Assembly (NCBI GenBank): GCA_036001245.1
Contig: DASYUL010000128.1
Location: forward strand, 1-64,000
DNA: 64,000 nt
Origin: Gp7-AA6 sp036001245
GTDB lineage: Bacteria; Acidobacteriota; Thermoanaerobaculia; UBA5066; Gp7-AA6
Reading direction: 5' to 3'
A program made the translations under genes and the position numbers. The notes beneath the pieces are model-generated. The model saw only the letters and a program-made list of their open reading frames with translations. It did not search any database and was not told the origin of the DNA. Every line of letters begins with the position of its first letter. The stretch's first letter is position 1. Positions 23,863 through 32,256 of this stretch are shown here, in pieces.

Positions 23863-24807
23863 CTACTCCTCGGGCGCGCCTCCCGCGCGCGCCAACTGGT
23901 CCATCTTGACCGAGCCGGCCTTGAAGTTGCGCGCTGAGGCGAGCATTTTCGAGACGGTCGCATCGAAGGTCGGCGAGCCGCCCTTCTGGAAACGCAGCGG
24001 GTTGACTCGGGCGACGACGAAAGCCCGCAGGTAGGGGCTCTGGAGGCCACGCTCTTTCAGCGCTGAGACGGCTTCGGTGACCGCGCGGTCGAGCTCCAGG
24101 ATCTTCTGCGCGCGCTCCTTCCGGCGCTCGAGGGCCTTCGGCAGCGGCGAATCGAAGAACCCGTCGACCTTTTTCAGGACCGGATGATACGCGCCGCCCG
24201 AGAAGCGCCCGTTCTCCTCGTAGCAGAGACCGAGCGTCAAGAACGCGGGCTCCTCGAACTCGAGGGCGTAGTCCGTCTCGGCCGCCTCAGGGTTCTTTTC
24301 GGCGAGGTCGCGCGCCATGCGGACCGTCTCGAGCGCTTTCTCGCGGAGGTTGTGCGCTTTCTCCGTGTTCAACGCGAGGATCTTGTAGGCGAGGTCGGGA
24401 TCGGGCAGCACGAGCGCCGTCACGGACTTTCCCCCGAGCGCGCGGAGCGCCGTGAGCCGGTGGTGGCCGTTCGGAGTCCAGTAGGTCCCGTCCGGCGTGC
24501 GGACCGTGATGATCGGATCGAGGAAACGGTCGAGCCGGTCGATTACGGCCGCGAGACGGCCGACATGGGCGGGGGAGACGTCCCGCTGGAACGGCGTCGG
24601 GGCGACCTTGTCGATCGGGAGGCCGGCGAGCACCTGCCACCGCCCGCCGAGCGGATCGCGGAAGACGCCGAGAACCGAACCGCCGTCCGCCTCGATCTCC
24701 GAAACGAGCTCCGCGACCTCGGCGGGCGCCTCGCCGGAGGCGAGCTCCCTCGCGGCAAGTCCCCGCGAGGCAGGTTCCGCGCTCTTCTTCTTCCTCCGCG
24801 GCGGCAT
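23863..24807 (-). CDS. Orphan ParB-like nuclease-fold protein
   Basis: 314 residues. A Lys/Arg-rich N-terminus is followed by a ParB/Srx-type domain: LPIDKVAPTPFQRDVSPAHVGRLAAVI, PIITVRTPDGTYWTPNGHHRLTAL (NGHHRLTAL takes the place of the GERRxRA nucleotide site) and LVLPDPDLAYKILALNTEKAHNL. The C-terminal half is helical and basic, without the usual ParB helix-turn-helix. There is no ParA neighbour, and a canonical ParAB pair is encoded elsewhere in the window, so a role in chromosome partition is unlikely. It may be a stand-alone CTP/ATP-binding regulator. Confidence 0.75.
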   Translation of the reverse strand: MPPRRKKKSAEPASRGLAARELASGEAPAEVAELVSEIEADGGSVLGVFRDPLGGRWQVLAGLPIDKVAPTPFQRDVSPAHVGRLAAVIDRLDRFLDPIITVRTPDGTYWTPNGHHRLTALRALGGKSVTALVLPDPDLAYKILALNTEKAHNLREKALETVRMARDLAEKNPEAAETDYALEFEEPAFLTLGLCYEENGRFSGGAYHPVLKKVDGFFDSPLPKALERRKERAQKILELDRAVTEAVSALKERGLQSPYLRAFVVARVNPLRFQKGGSPTFDATVSKMLASARNFKAGSVKMDQLARAGGAPEE

Positions 24808-24840
24808 CGCAGCGCTCCGGCCGACCTATATTGTCACGCG

Positions 24841-25824
24841 ATGACTTCCGGAAAGTGGCCGATCGAATTCCGCCACGTGCTCGAGGCGCGGCGGCGAATC
24901 CGTCCCTACATTCCGCCCACGCCGCTCCGGCGGTACGCCGCGCTCGACGAGGCCCTCGGGGACGGAGTGCGCGTCTGGGTCAAGCACGAGAACCACAACC
25001 CCACGAATTCCTTCAAGGCGCGCAACGCGATGTCGGTCCTCACCGCCCTTCCCGACGCCGTGCGGAAGAGGGGCATCCTCGGGGCCTCCCGCGGCAACTG
25101 GGGACAGGGGCTCGCGTGGGCGGGATCGCTCCTGGGAGCGCCCGTCGTCGTGTGCGTTCCGGTCGGAAACAACCCGGAGAAGAACGAGGCAATGCGCGGC
25201 TTCGGCGCAGATCTCGTCGAGGAGGGCCGCGACTACGACGAGTCGGTCCAGGTTGCGCTCCGCATCCTCCGCGAGCGCGGGCTCACGATGGTCCACGCGA
25301 CGAACGAGCCGCTCGTTGTCGCGGGCGCGGCGACGTTGACGCTCGAAGTCCTCGATGAGCGGCCGGAAATCGAGGCGATCGTGGTCGCCGTGGGCGGCGG
25401 ATCGCAGGCGGTCGGCGCGATGACGGTCGCCCGCGCCATCGCGCCAGCCGTGAAGGTCTACGGCGTGCAGGCCGAGCGCGCCTCGGCGATCCACGACTCG
25501 TGGCACGCCGGCCGCGTGGTCGTCCGCGACTCCGCGGACACGTTCGCCGACGGCCTCGCGACCCGGCAGCCGTACGACGGGACTTTCCCCGCTCTTCAGC
25601 AGGGCCTGTCCGGATTCGTGACCGTGAGCGAAGCGGTGATCGCGGAGGCAGTCCGGCTCCTCCTCTCGACGACCCACAACCTCGCGGAAGGCGCCGGCGC
25701 GGCGGGGGTCGCCGGCGTCCGGCGTCTCGCGGGGGAGCTCGCGGGAAGAGACGTCGCGGTGATCCTCTCGGGCGGAAACATGGACGCGGCTACTCTCCGG
25801 AGGGTGATGACCCGCGAGTTGTGA
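24841..25824 (+). CDS. Threonine dehydratase-like PLP enzyme (fold type II)
   Basis: 327 residues. The PLP lysine is in NPTNSFKARNAMS and the glycine-rich phosphate-binding loop is VAVGGGSQAVGAM; a final serine-containing loop is ILSGGNMD. The pattern fits the catabolic threonine/serine dehydratase group that lacks a C-terminal ACT regulatory domain, giving 2-oxobutyrate or pyruvate and ammonia. Serine racemase or a hydroxyaspartate lyase are alternatives. The gene is divergent from the ParB-like gene across 33 bp. Confidence 0.85.
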   Translation: MTSGKWPIEFRHVLEARRRIRPYIPPTPLRRYAALDEALGDGVRVWVKHENHNPTNSFKARNAMSVLTALPDAVRKRGILGASRGNWGQGLAWAGSLLGAPVVVCVPVGNNPEKNEAMRGFGADLVEEGRDYDESVQVALRILRERGLTMVHATNEPLVVAGAATLTLEVLDERPEIEAIVVAVGGGSQAVGAMTVARAIAPAVKVYGVQAERASAIHDSWHAGRVVVRDSADTFADGLATRQPYDGTFPALQQGLSGFVTVSEAVIAEAVRLLLSTTHNLAEGAGAAGVAGVRRLAGELAGRDVAVILSGGNMDAATLRRVMTREL

Positions 25825-25890
25825 GAACCGAGCGGCCGCCGTGGCGGAAAAGCTCACCGCGGTCGTCACCCGCCGCAGTTCACCTGACCC

Positions 25891-28122
25891 CTACCAGACG
25901 ATGAGCCCGTCCTTCGCCTGTCGCTCGAAGAATCGCTCGACGAGCTCGGGCGTGACGTCTCCGTAGTACCAGCTCCCCGCGGACATTCCCTCCGCCTGGA
26001 CGCGACGCGCGATCTCCGCCGCGTTCCGTTTTCCGTCGATCCAGTTCATCGCGGCGAACTGCATGATCGGGGTCAGTTTCCTCTCCTCGGCGGCAGGGGC
26101 CGCGGCGCGCTTGCCCCCCTTTGGAGGCGCCATCGCGAGCGCGTCCCGCTCCTCACGCCGCCGGCGCTCCTCCTCGGCTCGCCGGTCTCGCACCTTCTGC
26201 TGAAGGTCCAGCCACTCGGCGAGTGTCGCGACCGCGCGCTTCGGGACGCGTTTGGAGAGTCGCTGTTCCGCCGCGCCCGGGAGGTCGCCGGGGGCGCGCC
26301 CGCCGGAAACCTCCTGGAAGGTCGCCAGGAGGAGCGCCTGCAGCTCGCGGGCCGCCTGGTCGAGCGCCGCGACCCGCGGTGAGAGCGTTTCCTCCGGCAC
26401 CGGACCGAGCGCGGTCGCCGACCGGACGGATGCGGTCTCCTTCTCGAGCGAAACCGCGAGAAGGTTCGCCGCGGCGCGGTAGTCCTCGTCGCGAGGCGGC
26501 CTCGAAGACCCGATGCGCGCAGCCCCGGTCGCGAAGTCGCGCCCGAGGCGCGCGAGCCCGCGGCCGGTGACGTGCGAGGCGACCTGCGCCGCTTCCGGAG
26601 CGCCGGCGTTGGCGAGCCAGAGCGCGGTGGCGGCGACGATGAACGCGTTTCGCTTCAATTGAGTCGAGTCCACCTGCCAGAGGTCGTCGCCCGAAGAGTG
26701 GATGTACTCGTCCGGCCAGTTCGTGAGCGTCGTCCCCGGCACGCCGACCCACGAGTCGTTGAAGACCATGTGGTCCGTGTTCGAGAAGTAGGGCACCGCG
26801 CGCGCGTGGTAAGGCTCGCGGCTCCCGAGGTGGGAAAAGACCGGTTTCGTGAACGGCACGCCGGGCGGGATCGACTGGGCCTGAAATGCCGGCAGGTACC
26901 CTGTGTTGCCGGCGACGACTGTGTCGAGAATGCTCTCCTCGACGTCCGCGAGAAACGAGGGCCGAACCCACGGCGTGCGGGCCATGTGCTGGACGCGTCC
27001 CCCGAAAGACTGGCGCGCGCCGACCATGTCCTGGTTCAGATCGGCGAGGATCTTCTTCTCCTCGCCGGGGTGATCCGCGAAGTACCGGTACTCGGAGTGG
27101 ATCTCGTCCGCCCACCAGAACCGGATCCCGCGGCGCGGGCGCGGGAGCTTTCCCTCCGACACGAGACGCACGAGCGTGCGGCCGATCTCGAGGATGTTCG
27201 CGACGCCGGACTGATCGTCGTTCGCCGAGAACTTCGTCTCCTGGAGGTGCGCGGTGAGAACGATCTCCGGAAGAGTGGCATCGGCCCCGCGCAGACGAGC
27301 CTCGACCATCGCGGTCTTCCTCTCGGGCGCGACGATCGAGTCGACGACGATGCGCGCGCGGAGCTTCCCCGGCACGGCCGCCGTGTTCTCCGCGAAGATC
27401 CGCCGCGCGGCTTCCCCGCGGAGACGGTCGGAGAGCGCCTTGCCCTCCCGCGCCGAGAGGATGAAAGCAAACGTCGTCTTTTCCCCCCGGGGGCCGTCCT
27501 TCTCCGGAACGTGCTGCCACGCGATCTGGTCGGGAAAGTCGGCGAGCGCGTTCAGGCGCGTGGACGACCACGAGAGGATCCCCGCGGCGCCGCGCTTCCA
27601 GACGGCCTGCTGCATGACGGTGACCGGGCTGCCGTAGGCGAGCACGATCTTTCCTCGCACATCCTTGCCCTGGTAGTCCGCCGCGGCGTCGCCGGCTCCG
27701 ACGTCCACGAGCTCCGCGCTGACGTTTGCCGGCCGGGAGTAGTCCGCGATGGACGTCGCGACCTCGGCGAAGGATCCGAGCTTTGTTTCCTTCGCGCCGG
27801 CGCCTTCCCCCTCGAGGAGCCAGGCCTCCGCGCTCCGACACGTCCACGGGATCGAGTCGGCCACCTGGTCGATCCACTTCACGTCCTCGAGCCCCGCCTC
27901 CTTCGCGCGTTCCATCACGTAGCGCGCGACCGCGAAGAACCCCTCGGATGCCGAGATCTTGTGCCACTGCGTCGTGATGCGCATCGTCTCGAACGCGCGG
28001 TCGCCGGAGAGCTCGTTGACGAGCAGGCGTTCGGTCTTCTCGTCGACGAACGGCGACGTCTGCCCGGCGGCGGAGCCGGCCACGAAAGAGAGCAGCGAAA
28101 CCGCGAGCAGGGCGCGTCTCAT
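25891..28122 (-). CDS. M28 family metallopeptidase with PA domain, exported
   Basis: 743 residues. I start at the second ATG (28122) because GGAGG lies 5 bp upstream of it. A signal peptide (ALLAVSLLSFVAGSAAG) is followed by an N-terminal part, a PA-type inserted domain (KIVLAYGSPVTVMQQAVWKRG), and the M28 catalytic core with zinc ligands in LTAHLQETKFSANDDQSG, the Glu in FWWADEIHSEY, the Asp in LNQDMVG and the His in YIHSSGDDL. A long helical C-terminal tail with AEEERRRREERDAL follows. Secreted M28 enzymes are aminopeptidases. The CACCTGACCCC string at its 3' edge resembles one end of the palindromic element found upstream. Confidence 0.88.
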   Translation of the reverse strand: MRRALLAVSLLSFVAGSAAGQTSPFVDEKTERLLVNELSGDRAFETMRITTQWHKISASEGFFAVARYVMERAKEAGLEDVKWIDQVADSIPWTCRSAEAWLLEGEGAGAKETKLGSFAEVATSIADYSRPANVSAELVDVGAGDAAADYQGKDVRGKIVLAYGSPVTVMQQAVWKRGAAGILSWSSTRLNALADFPDQIAWQHVPEKDGPRGEKTTFAFILSAREGKALSDRLRGEAARRIFAENTAAVPGKLRARIVVDSIVAPERKTAMVEARLRGADATLPEIVLTAHLQETKFSANDDQSGVANILEIGRTLVRLVSEGKLPRPRRGIRFWWADEIHSEYRYFADHPGEEKKILADLNQDMVGARQSFGGRVQHMARTPWVRPSFLADVEESILDTVVAGNTGYLPAFQAQSIPPGVPFTKPVFSHLGSREPYHARAVPYFSNTDHMVFNDSWVGVPGTTLTNWPDEYIHSSGDDLWQVDSTQLKRNAFIVAATALWLANAGAPEAAQVASHVTGRGLARLGRDFATGAARIGSSRPPRDEDYRAAANLLAVSLEKETASVRSATALGPVPEETLSPRVAALDQAARELQALLLATFQEVSGGRAPGDLPGAAEQRLSKRVPKRAVATLAEWLDLQQKVRDRRAEEERRRREERDALAMAPPKGGKRAAAPAAEERKLTPIMQFAAMNWIDGKRNAAEIARRVQAEGMSAGSWYYGDVTPELVERFFERQAKDGLIVW

Positions 28123-28141
28123 GCGGGCCTCCATCGGATGC

Positions 28142-28233
28142 GGAGTCAGGTCTTCACGAGCTGCCGGAACACTGATATCGCCTCAGCGGTCTTGCCGCTT
28201 TGCTTGCAAAGTGGCAAGTGGAGACCTGACCCC
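28142..28233. repeat. Palindromic element with CTGACCCC end, upstream of the peptidase gene
   Basis: A 92-bp element. Outer arms GTCAGGTCTTCAC (28145-28157) and GTGGAGACCTGAC (28218-28230) pair over 13 bp with one mismatch; an inner hairpin CTTGCCGCTTTGC / GCAAAGTGGCAAG (28191-28218) has a 2-base loop. The right end continues to CCC, matching the CTGACCCC end of the element at 8918-8979; the left end (GGAGTCAG) is degenerate. It occupies the 121-bp gap between the peptidase and phosphatase genes. Confidence 0.8.
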
Positions 28234-28243
28234 TTACATCGTC

Positions 28244-30106
28244 TCAGTCTAACGTCACGATCACGAGCGTGCGGTCATCGTCCGGAGGCGCGCCGCCCGT
28301 GTGGGCATCGATCTCGGAGAGGATCGCGTCGCGAAGCGCCTCGGGAGAGGAGCCGGACTCCCGCGCGAGGATCGCTTCGAAACGCTCGAAGCCGAACGGC
28401 TCGCCCGCGGGGCTCACGCACTCGACGAGTCCGTCCGTCAGGAGCACGACGCGGTCCCCGGCCTCGAACTCCCACGGTCGCGTCGGAAACTCCGACCGCC
28501 CCGACGCTCCTAGGGGAAAGGAGGGGAGCGATAGGCTCTCGACTTTTCCCTTCGAGATCCGGTACGGCGCGAGCTGGCCCGCGTTGGTGAGCTCGCCCCG
28601 TCGGGTGCGGCCGTCGTATACGAGGAGCGCGAGCGTCATGTAGTTGCGCGAGTCCGTCGAGCGGTGAATGAGGTCGTTCAGACGGGCGAACAGGGGAGCG
28701 CCGGTCAACCCGGTCTCGATCAGCGTCGCGAGCGCCGCCTTTGCCATGGCGACGAGGAGGCCGGTCGGCAGGCCATGCCCCGAGACGTCGCCGATCACGA
28801 TCGCCGAGCGGCCGTCGGGGACCGACAGGTAGTCGTAGTAATCGCCCCCGATCTCGGCGACCGACTCGACGTGCGCGAGCACGCCCGCGCCGTCGAGCTT
28901 CGCCGACGCCGGAGGAAGGAGCTTCTGCTGGATCGTTCGCGCGACCGCGATCTCCCCCTCGAGTCGCTCCTTCCGCGCGGTCTCGACGAGGAGCTTCTGG
29001 ATCGAGTCGGCCATGCCGTCGAAGGATCGGGCGAGGTCGCCGATCTGGTCGCGCGACTTCGTGTTGACGCGGACGGAGAAATCGCCGCGCGCGATTCCCT
29101 CGGCCGCCCGGCTCATGCGGTTGACGTTGCGCGTGATCGTCGCGACGAGAGCGAACGCCAGCGCGAGAGCGATCAGGTAGACGAAGAGGAGGGCGGTTCC
29201 GAGCCCCACCGTCAAACCCAAGAAAATCCTCGAGACGCCCGGTATGCCCTGGGCGAAGAGCTGCTCGAAGACGACCCGGGGCGAGGTCGTCGCGACGAGC
29301 ACGACGGTGTTCGCGTCACCTTCGGGGTCGAGCATCGCGACCGCGCGTTCGAGGTACACCGCGGCGATCCACTCGCCTCCTTTCGTGGGGGCGGGCAGGC
29401 TCGAGGGCCGGACCGATCCCACCGTTTTCTTCGGGCGCTTCGCCGGCTCCTTGAAGTCGATCTCGAAGCGCGGCCCCCGGCCGCTCGACGCCCGGCCGGC
29501 TTCCACCCGCACGGTGTAGCCGGTCCGGTCTGCCAGAGCGTGCAGCCAACGGCCGGCGGGTTCGTTCAGGTGGAGGAGCCGCACGATCGGGCTCGCCGGA
29601 TCTCCCTCGCGGGTTGCGATCCAGACCTCATGCCCGCGGATCAGGGGCTTCGGGCGATCGAGGTTCGCGACCCAGGGAACCGGGGCGCCCTCCTTGAGCC
29701 AGGGGACGTCCGAGGCCGCGACCTTTCCATCCCGCACCTTGACCGCCGGCAGCCCGCTGCTTGCGGCCTCCGCAAGCGCGGTCGTTTCGTGCCACATGCG
29801 CGTCGCCACGAACTGGTGCGCGACGAGGTAGGCGGAAACGAATAGGAGCATCGCGAGTAGCGGAATCGGGACGATCCCGATCAGGAAGTACGAGAACGCG
29901 AGGCGCAGGCTCAAACGGCGGACGATCAGGCGGAACCCCGCCCGGATCGCGCGGAAGGCGAGGACGGTGCACGCGGCGATCGCGACGATATAGGCGAGAA
30001 CGCCGAGGAAGCCGAGCCGGTCGGCCGAGCCGCCGTCGATGACGAGGAGAACGATCGCGACCGCGAAGGCCACGAGGAATCTCTTCGTCGATTTCGTGAG
30101 GGTCAC
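28244..30106 (-). CDS. Membrane PP2C/SpoIIE-type protein phosphatase with HAMP domain
   Basis: 620 residues. Two N-terminal membrane segments, another pair around FSYFLIGIVPIPLLAMLLF and an extracytoplasmic sensor part of roughly 180 residues precede a further membrane span (FLGLTVGLGTALLFVYLIAL). Then come a HAMP domain (MSRAAEGIARGDFSVRVNTK) and the SpoIIE/RsbU phosphatase domain with metal-binding aspartates in EIGGDYYDY, VIGDVSGHGLPTGLL, LLTDGLVE and PDDDRTLVIV. Such proteins dephosphorylate anti-sigma-factor antagonists. No partner-switching kinase or antagonist gene is adjacent, so targets lie elsewhere. Confidence 0.92.
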   Translation of the reverse strand: MTLTKSTKRFLVAFAVAIVLLVIDGGSADRLGFLGVLAYIVAIAACTVLAFRAIRAGFRLIVRRLSLRLAFSYFLIGIVPIPLLAMLLFVSAYLVAHQFVATRMWHETTALAEAASSGLPAVKVRDGKVAASDVPWLKEGAPVPWVANLDRPKPLIRGHEVWIATREGDPASPIVRLLHLNEPAGRWLHALADRTGYTVRVEAGRASSGRGPRFEIDFKEPAKRPKKTVGSVRPSSLPAPTKGGEWIAAVYLERAVAMLDPEGDANTVVLVATTSPRVVFEQLFAQGIPGVSRIFLGLTVGLGTALLFVYLIALALAFALVATITRNVNRMSRAAEGIARGDFSVRVNTKSRDQIGDLARSFDGMADSIQKLLVETARKERLEGEIAVARTIQQKLLPPASAKLDGAGVLAHVESVAEIGGDYYDYLSVPDGRSAIVIGDVSGHGLPTGLLVAMAKAALATLIETGLTGAPLFARLNDLIHRSTDSRNYMTLALLVYDGRTRRGELTNAGQLAPYRISKGKVESLSLPSFPLGASGRSEFPTRPWEFEAGDRVVLLTDGLVECVSPAGEPFGFERFEAILARESGSSPEALRDAILSEIDAHTGGAPPDDDRTLVIVTLD

Positions 30107-30137
30107 GCGGGGCGAAGAATATTGCGCTTTCGATCTT

Positions 30138-30172
30138 CGGCTGACGGCTTACGGCTCACGGTTCACGATTAA
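30138..30172. repeat. Five degenerate 7-bp tandem repeats upstream of a membrane protein gene
   Basis: CGGCTGA CGGCTTA CGGCTCA CGGTTCA CGATTAA, degrading towards the 3' end, directly before the ATG at 30174. No ribosome binding site is visible in this tract. Confidence 0.8.
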
Positions 30173-30173
30173 A

Positions 30174-30686
30174 ATGCGACGGGTGAGGTTCTTCCGGCAT
30201 TCGGCGCTCCTGCTTCCGTCGGCCTTCCTCCTCGGCGTCCTCCTCTTCCTGCTGACGCACGGCCGCGAGGATCCCGGATTCGCGGCGTATCCCTTCTTCG
30301 AGCAGTGGGGCGGGACCGGCAGCACGACCCCCGAGTTCCGATTCCTCGAGCAGTCGCTCGTTTTCTTTCTGCCGCTCTACCTGGTGACGCTCCTCTTCGT
30401 CCTGCTGCTCGCCGTCGCCGAGAACGCGCTCTACGGTCCGCGCCGCTCCGTCGCGCGCTCGGCATTCGACCGTGCTTTTCGAAAGGTTTTTCCGGCGCTC
30501 TACCTGATCACGGTCGCGGCCCTCGTGCTCGCCGGCGACCGGCTCGCGCGCGCCTACGCCCCGGGCGCGCTCGTGGGGCCGGTGCTGGTCGCTCTGACGC
30601 CCTTTGGGGCGGCTCTGTTCGCGCTCGTGCCGGCGCTCATCCTGGCCGCTCCGGCGGCCGCGATCATGCGTCTGGAGCGCGCGTGA
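30174..30686 (+). CDS. Small integral membrane protein, unknown
   Basis: 170 residues with four predicted membrane segments (LLLPSAFLLGVLLFLLT, SLVFFLPLYLVTLLFVLLLAV, YLITVAALVLAGDRL, LFALVPALILAAPAAAIM). I recognise no family. The ATG at 30174 follows the heptamer tract; reading upstream in frame enters repeat-coded sequence. Its TGA overlaps the GTG of guaA, so the two are probably co-expressed, although a functional link with GMP synthesis is not evident. Confidence 0.65.
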   Translation: MRRVRFFRHSALLLPSAFLLGVLLFLLTHGREDPGFAAYPFFEQWGGTGSTTPEFRFLEQSLVFFLPLYLVTLLFVLLLAVAENALYGPRRSVARSAFDRAFRKVFPALYLITVAALVLAGDRLARAYAPGALVGPVLVALTPFGAALFALVPALILAAPAAAIMRLERA

Positions 30687-32242
30687 GCGCGCCCCCCCGG
30701 GGGTGGAAGGGCCGCTCGATCGTCGTCCTCGACTTCGGCGGCCAGTACACGCAGTTGATCGCGCGGCGCGTCCGCGACGCGCGCGTCTTCTCGGTCGTCC
30801 TGCCTCCCGACGAGACCGAAGAAGGAATCCGGCGGTGGGATCCGGCCGGGATCATCCTCTCCGGCGGTCCGCAGAGCGTCTACGAGGAGGGAGCCCCGCT
30901 TCCGAAGGCCGACCCCCGGGCGTTCGGCGTGCCGGTTCTCGGGCTCTGCTACGGCATGCAGTGGATGGCGCACGAGCTCGGCGGCGAGGTGAAGCCGTCG
31001 AACGGGCGCGGCGAGTTCGGTCGGGCGACGGCGCGCCTCTCGACCGACTCCGAGCTCTTCGCCGGGCTCGAGCCGGAGCAGATCGTCTGGATGAGCCACG
31101 GCGATTCGGTAGCCAAGCCGCCGCCGGGATTCCGGGTGACCGGATCGACGGCGGCGACGCCGGTCGCGGCGATCGAGGACCCGGAGCGCCGGCTCTACGG
31201 GATCCAGTTCCATCCGGAGGTCCGCCACACCGAGCACGGCTCCGCGATCCTCGAGAACTTCCTCTTCCGCGCCTGCGGCTTGCGACCGGACTGGACGATG
31301 GAGTCCTTCCGGCACGAGAAGGTCGAAGCGATCCGGCGCCAGGCGCCGACGGGCGCCGTCATCTGCGCGCTTTCCGGCGGCGTGGACTCCGCGGTGACCG
31401 CGCTCCTCCTTCGCGAGGCGATCGGTGACCGGGTGCACCCCATCCTCGTTGATCACGGCCTCATGCGCGCGCACGAGAAGCAGCAGGTCGAGGAGGCGTT
31501 CGGACGGCTCGGTCTCGCCGTCGCCTCCGTCGACGCGTCCGACCTCTTCCTGTCGCGGCTCGAGGGCGTCGAAGATCCGGAGGAGAAGCGGCGGATCATC
31601 GGGCGGACTTTCATCGAGGTTTTCGAGCGGGAAGCGCGGGGCATTCCGGACGCGCGCTACCTCGCGCAGGGCACGCTCTATCCCGACGTGATCGAGTCGG
31701 TCTCGATCAAGGGACCCTCCGCGGTGATCAAGACGCACCACAACGTGGGCGGCCTGCCGGAGAAGCTCGGGTTGGAGCTCATCGAGCCGGTCCGCGAGCT
31801 CTTCAAGGACGAGGTGCGCCGTCTCGGCGCGGAGCTCGGTCTGCCACAGGAGTTTCTCTCTCGCCACCCATTCCCCGGTCCCGGCCTCGCGGTTCGGATC
31901 CCCGGCGCCGTGACGCGGGAGAAGGTCGCGCTCCTCCAGAAGGCCGACGAGATCGTGCTCGACGAGATCCGGAAGGCGGGCCTCTACGACGCGATCTCGC
32001 AGGCGTTCGCGGTGCTGCTGCCGGTCAAGTCCGTCGGCGTGATGGGCGACAGCCGCACGCACGACTTCGTTCTCGCCGTGCGCGCCGTGCAGACGACCGA
32101 CTTCATGACCGCCGACTGGTTCCGGATGCCGCACGAGGTCCTCGAGGCGATCTCGCGCCGCGTCGTGGGAACGGTGCGCGGCATCAACCGCGTCGTGTAC
32201 GACGTGACGTCGAAGCCTCCCGCGACGATCGAGTGGGAGTAA
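30683..32242 (+). CDS. guaA: GMP synthase (glutamine-hydrolysing)
   Basis: 519 residues, full length. The N-terminal glutamine amidotransferase has nucleophile C89 (GLCYGMQWMAHELGG) and the His/Glu pair in YGIQFHPEVRHTEHG. The ATP-pyrophosphatase domain carries the PP-loop CALSGGVDSAVT, and the C-terminal dimerisation domain ends with the canonical PPATIEWE. It converts XMP to GMP. The GTG start overlaps the stop of the small membrane protein gene. Confidence 0.97.
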   Translation: MSAPPRGWKGRSIVVLDFGGQYTQLIARRVRDARVFSVVLPPDETEEGIRRWDPAGIILSGGPQSVYEEGAPLPKADPRAFGVPVLGLCYGMQWMAHELGGEVKPSNGRGEFGRATARLSTDSELFAGLEPEQIVWMSHGDSVAKPPPGFRVTGSTAATPVAAIEDPERRLYGIQFHPEVRHTEHGSAILENFLFRACGLRPDWTMESFRHEKVEAIRRQAPTGAVICALSGGVDSAVTALLLREAIGDRVHPILVDHGLMRAHEKQQVEEAFGRLGLAVASVDASDLFLSRLEGVEDPEEKRRIIGRTFIEVFEREARGIPDARYLAQGTLYPDVIESVSIKGPSAVIKTHHNVGGLPEKLGLELIEPVRELFKDEVRRLGAELGLPQEFLSRHPFPGPGLAVRIPGAVTREKVALLQKADEIVLDEIRKAGLYDAISQAFAVLLPVKSVGVMGDSRTHDFVLAVRAVQTTDFMTADWFRMPHEVLEAISRRVVGTVRGINRVVYDVTSKPPATIEWE

Positions 32243-32256
32243 CGGCACCCGGCCAG

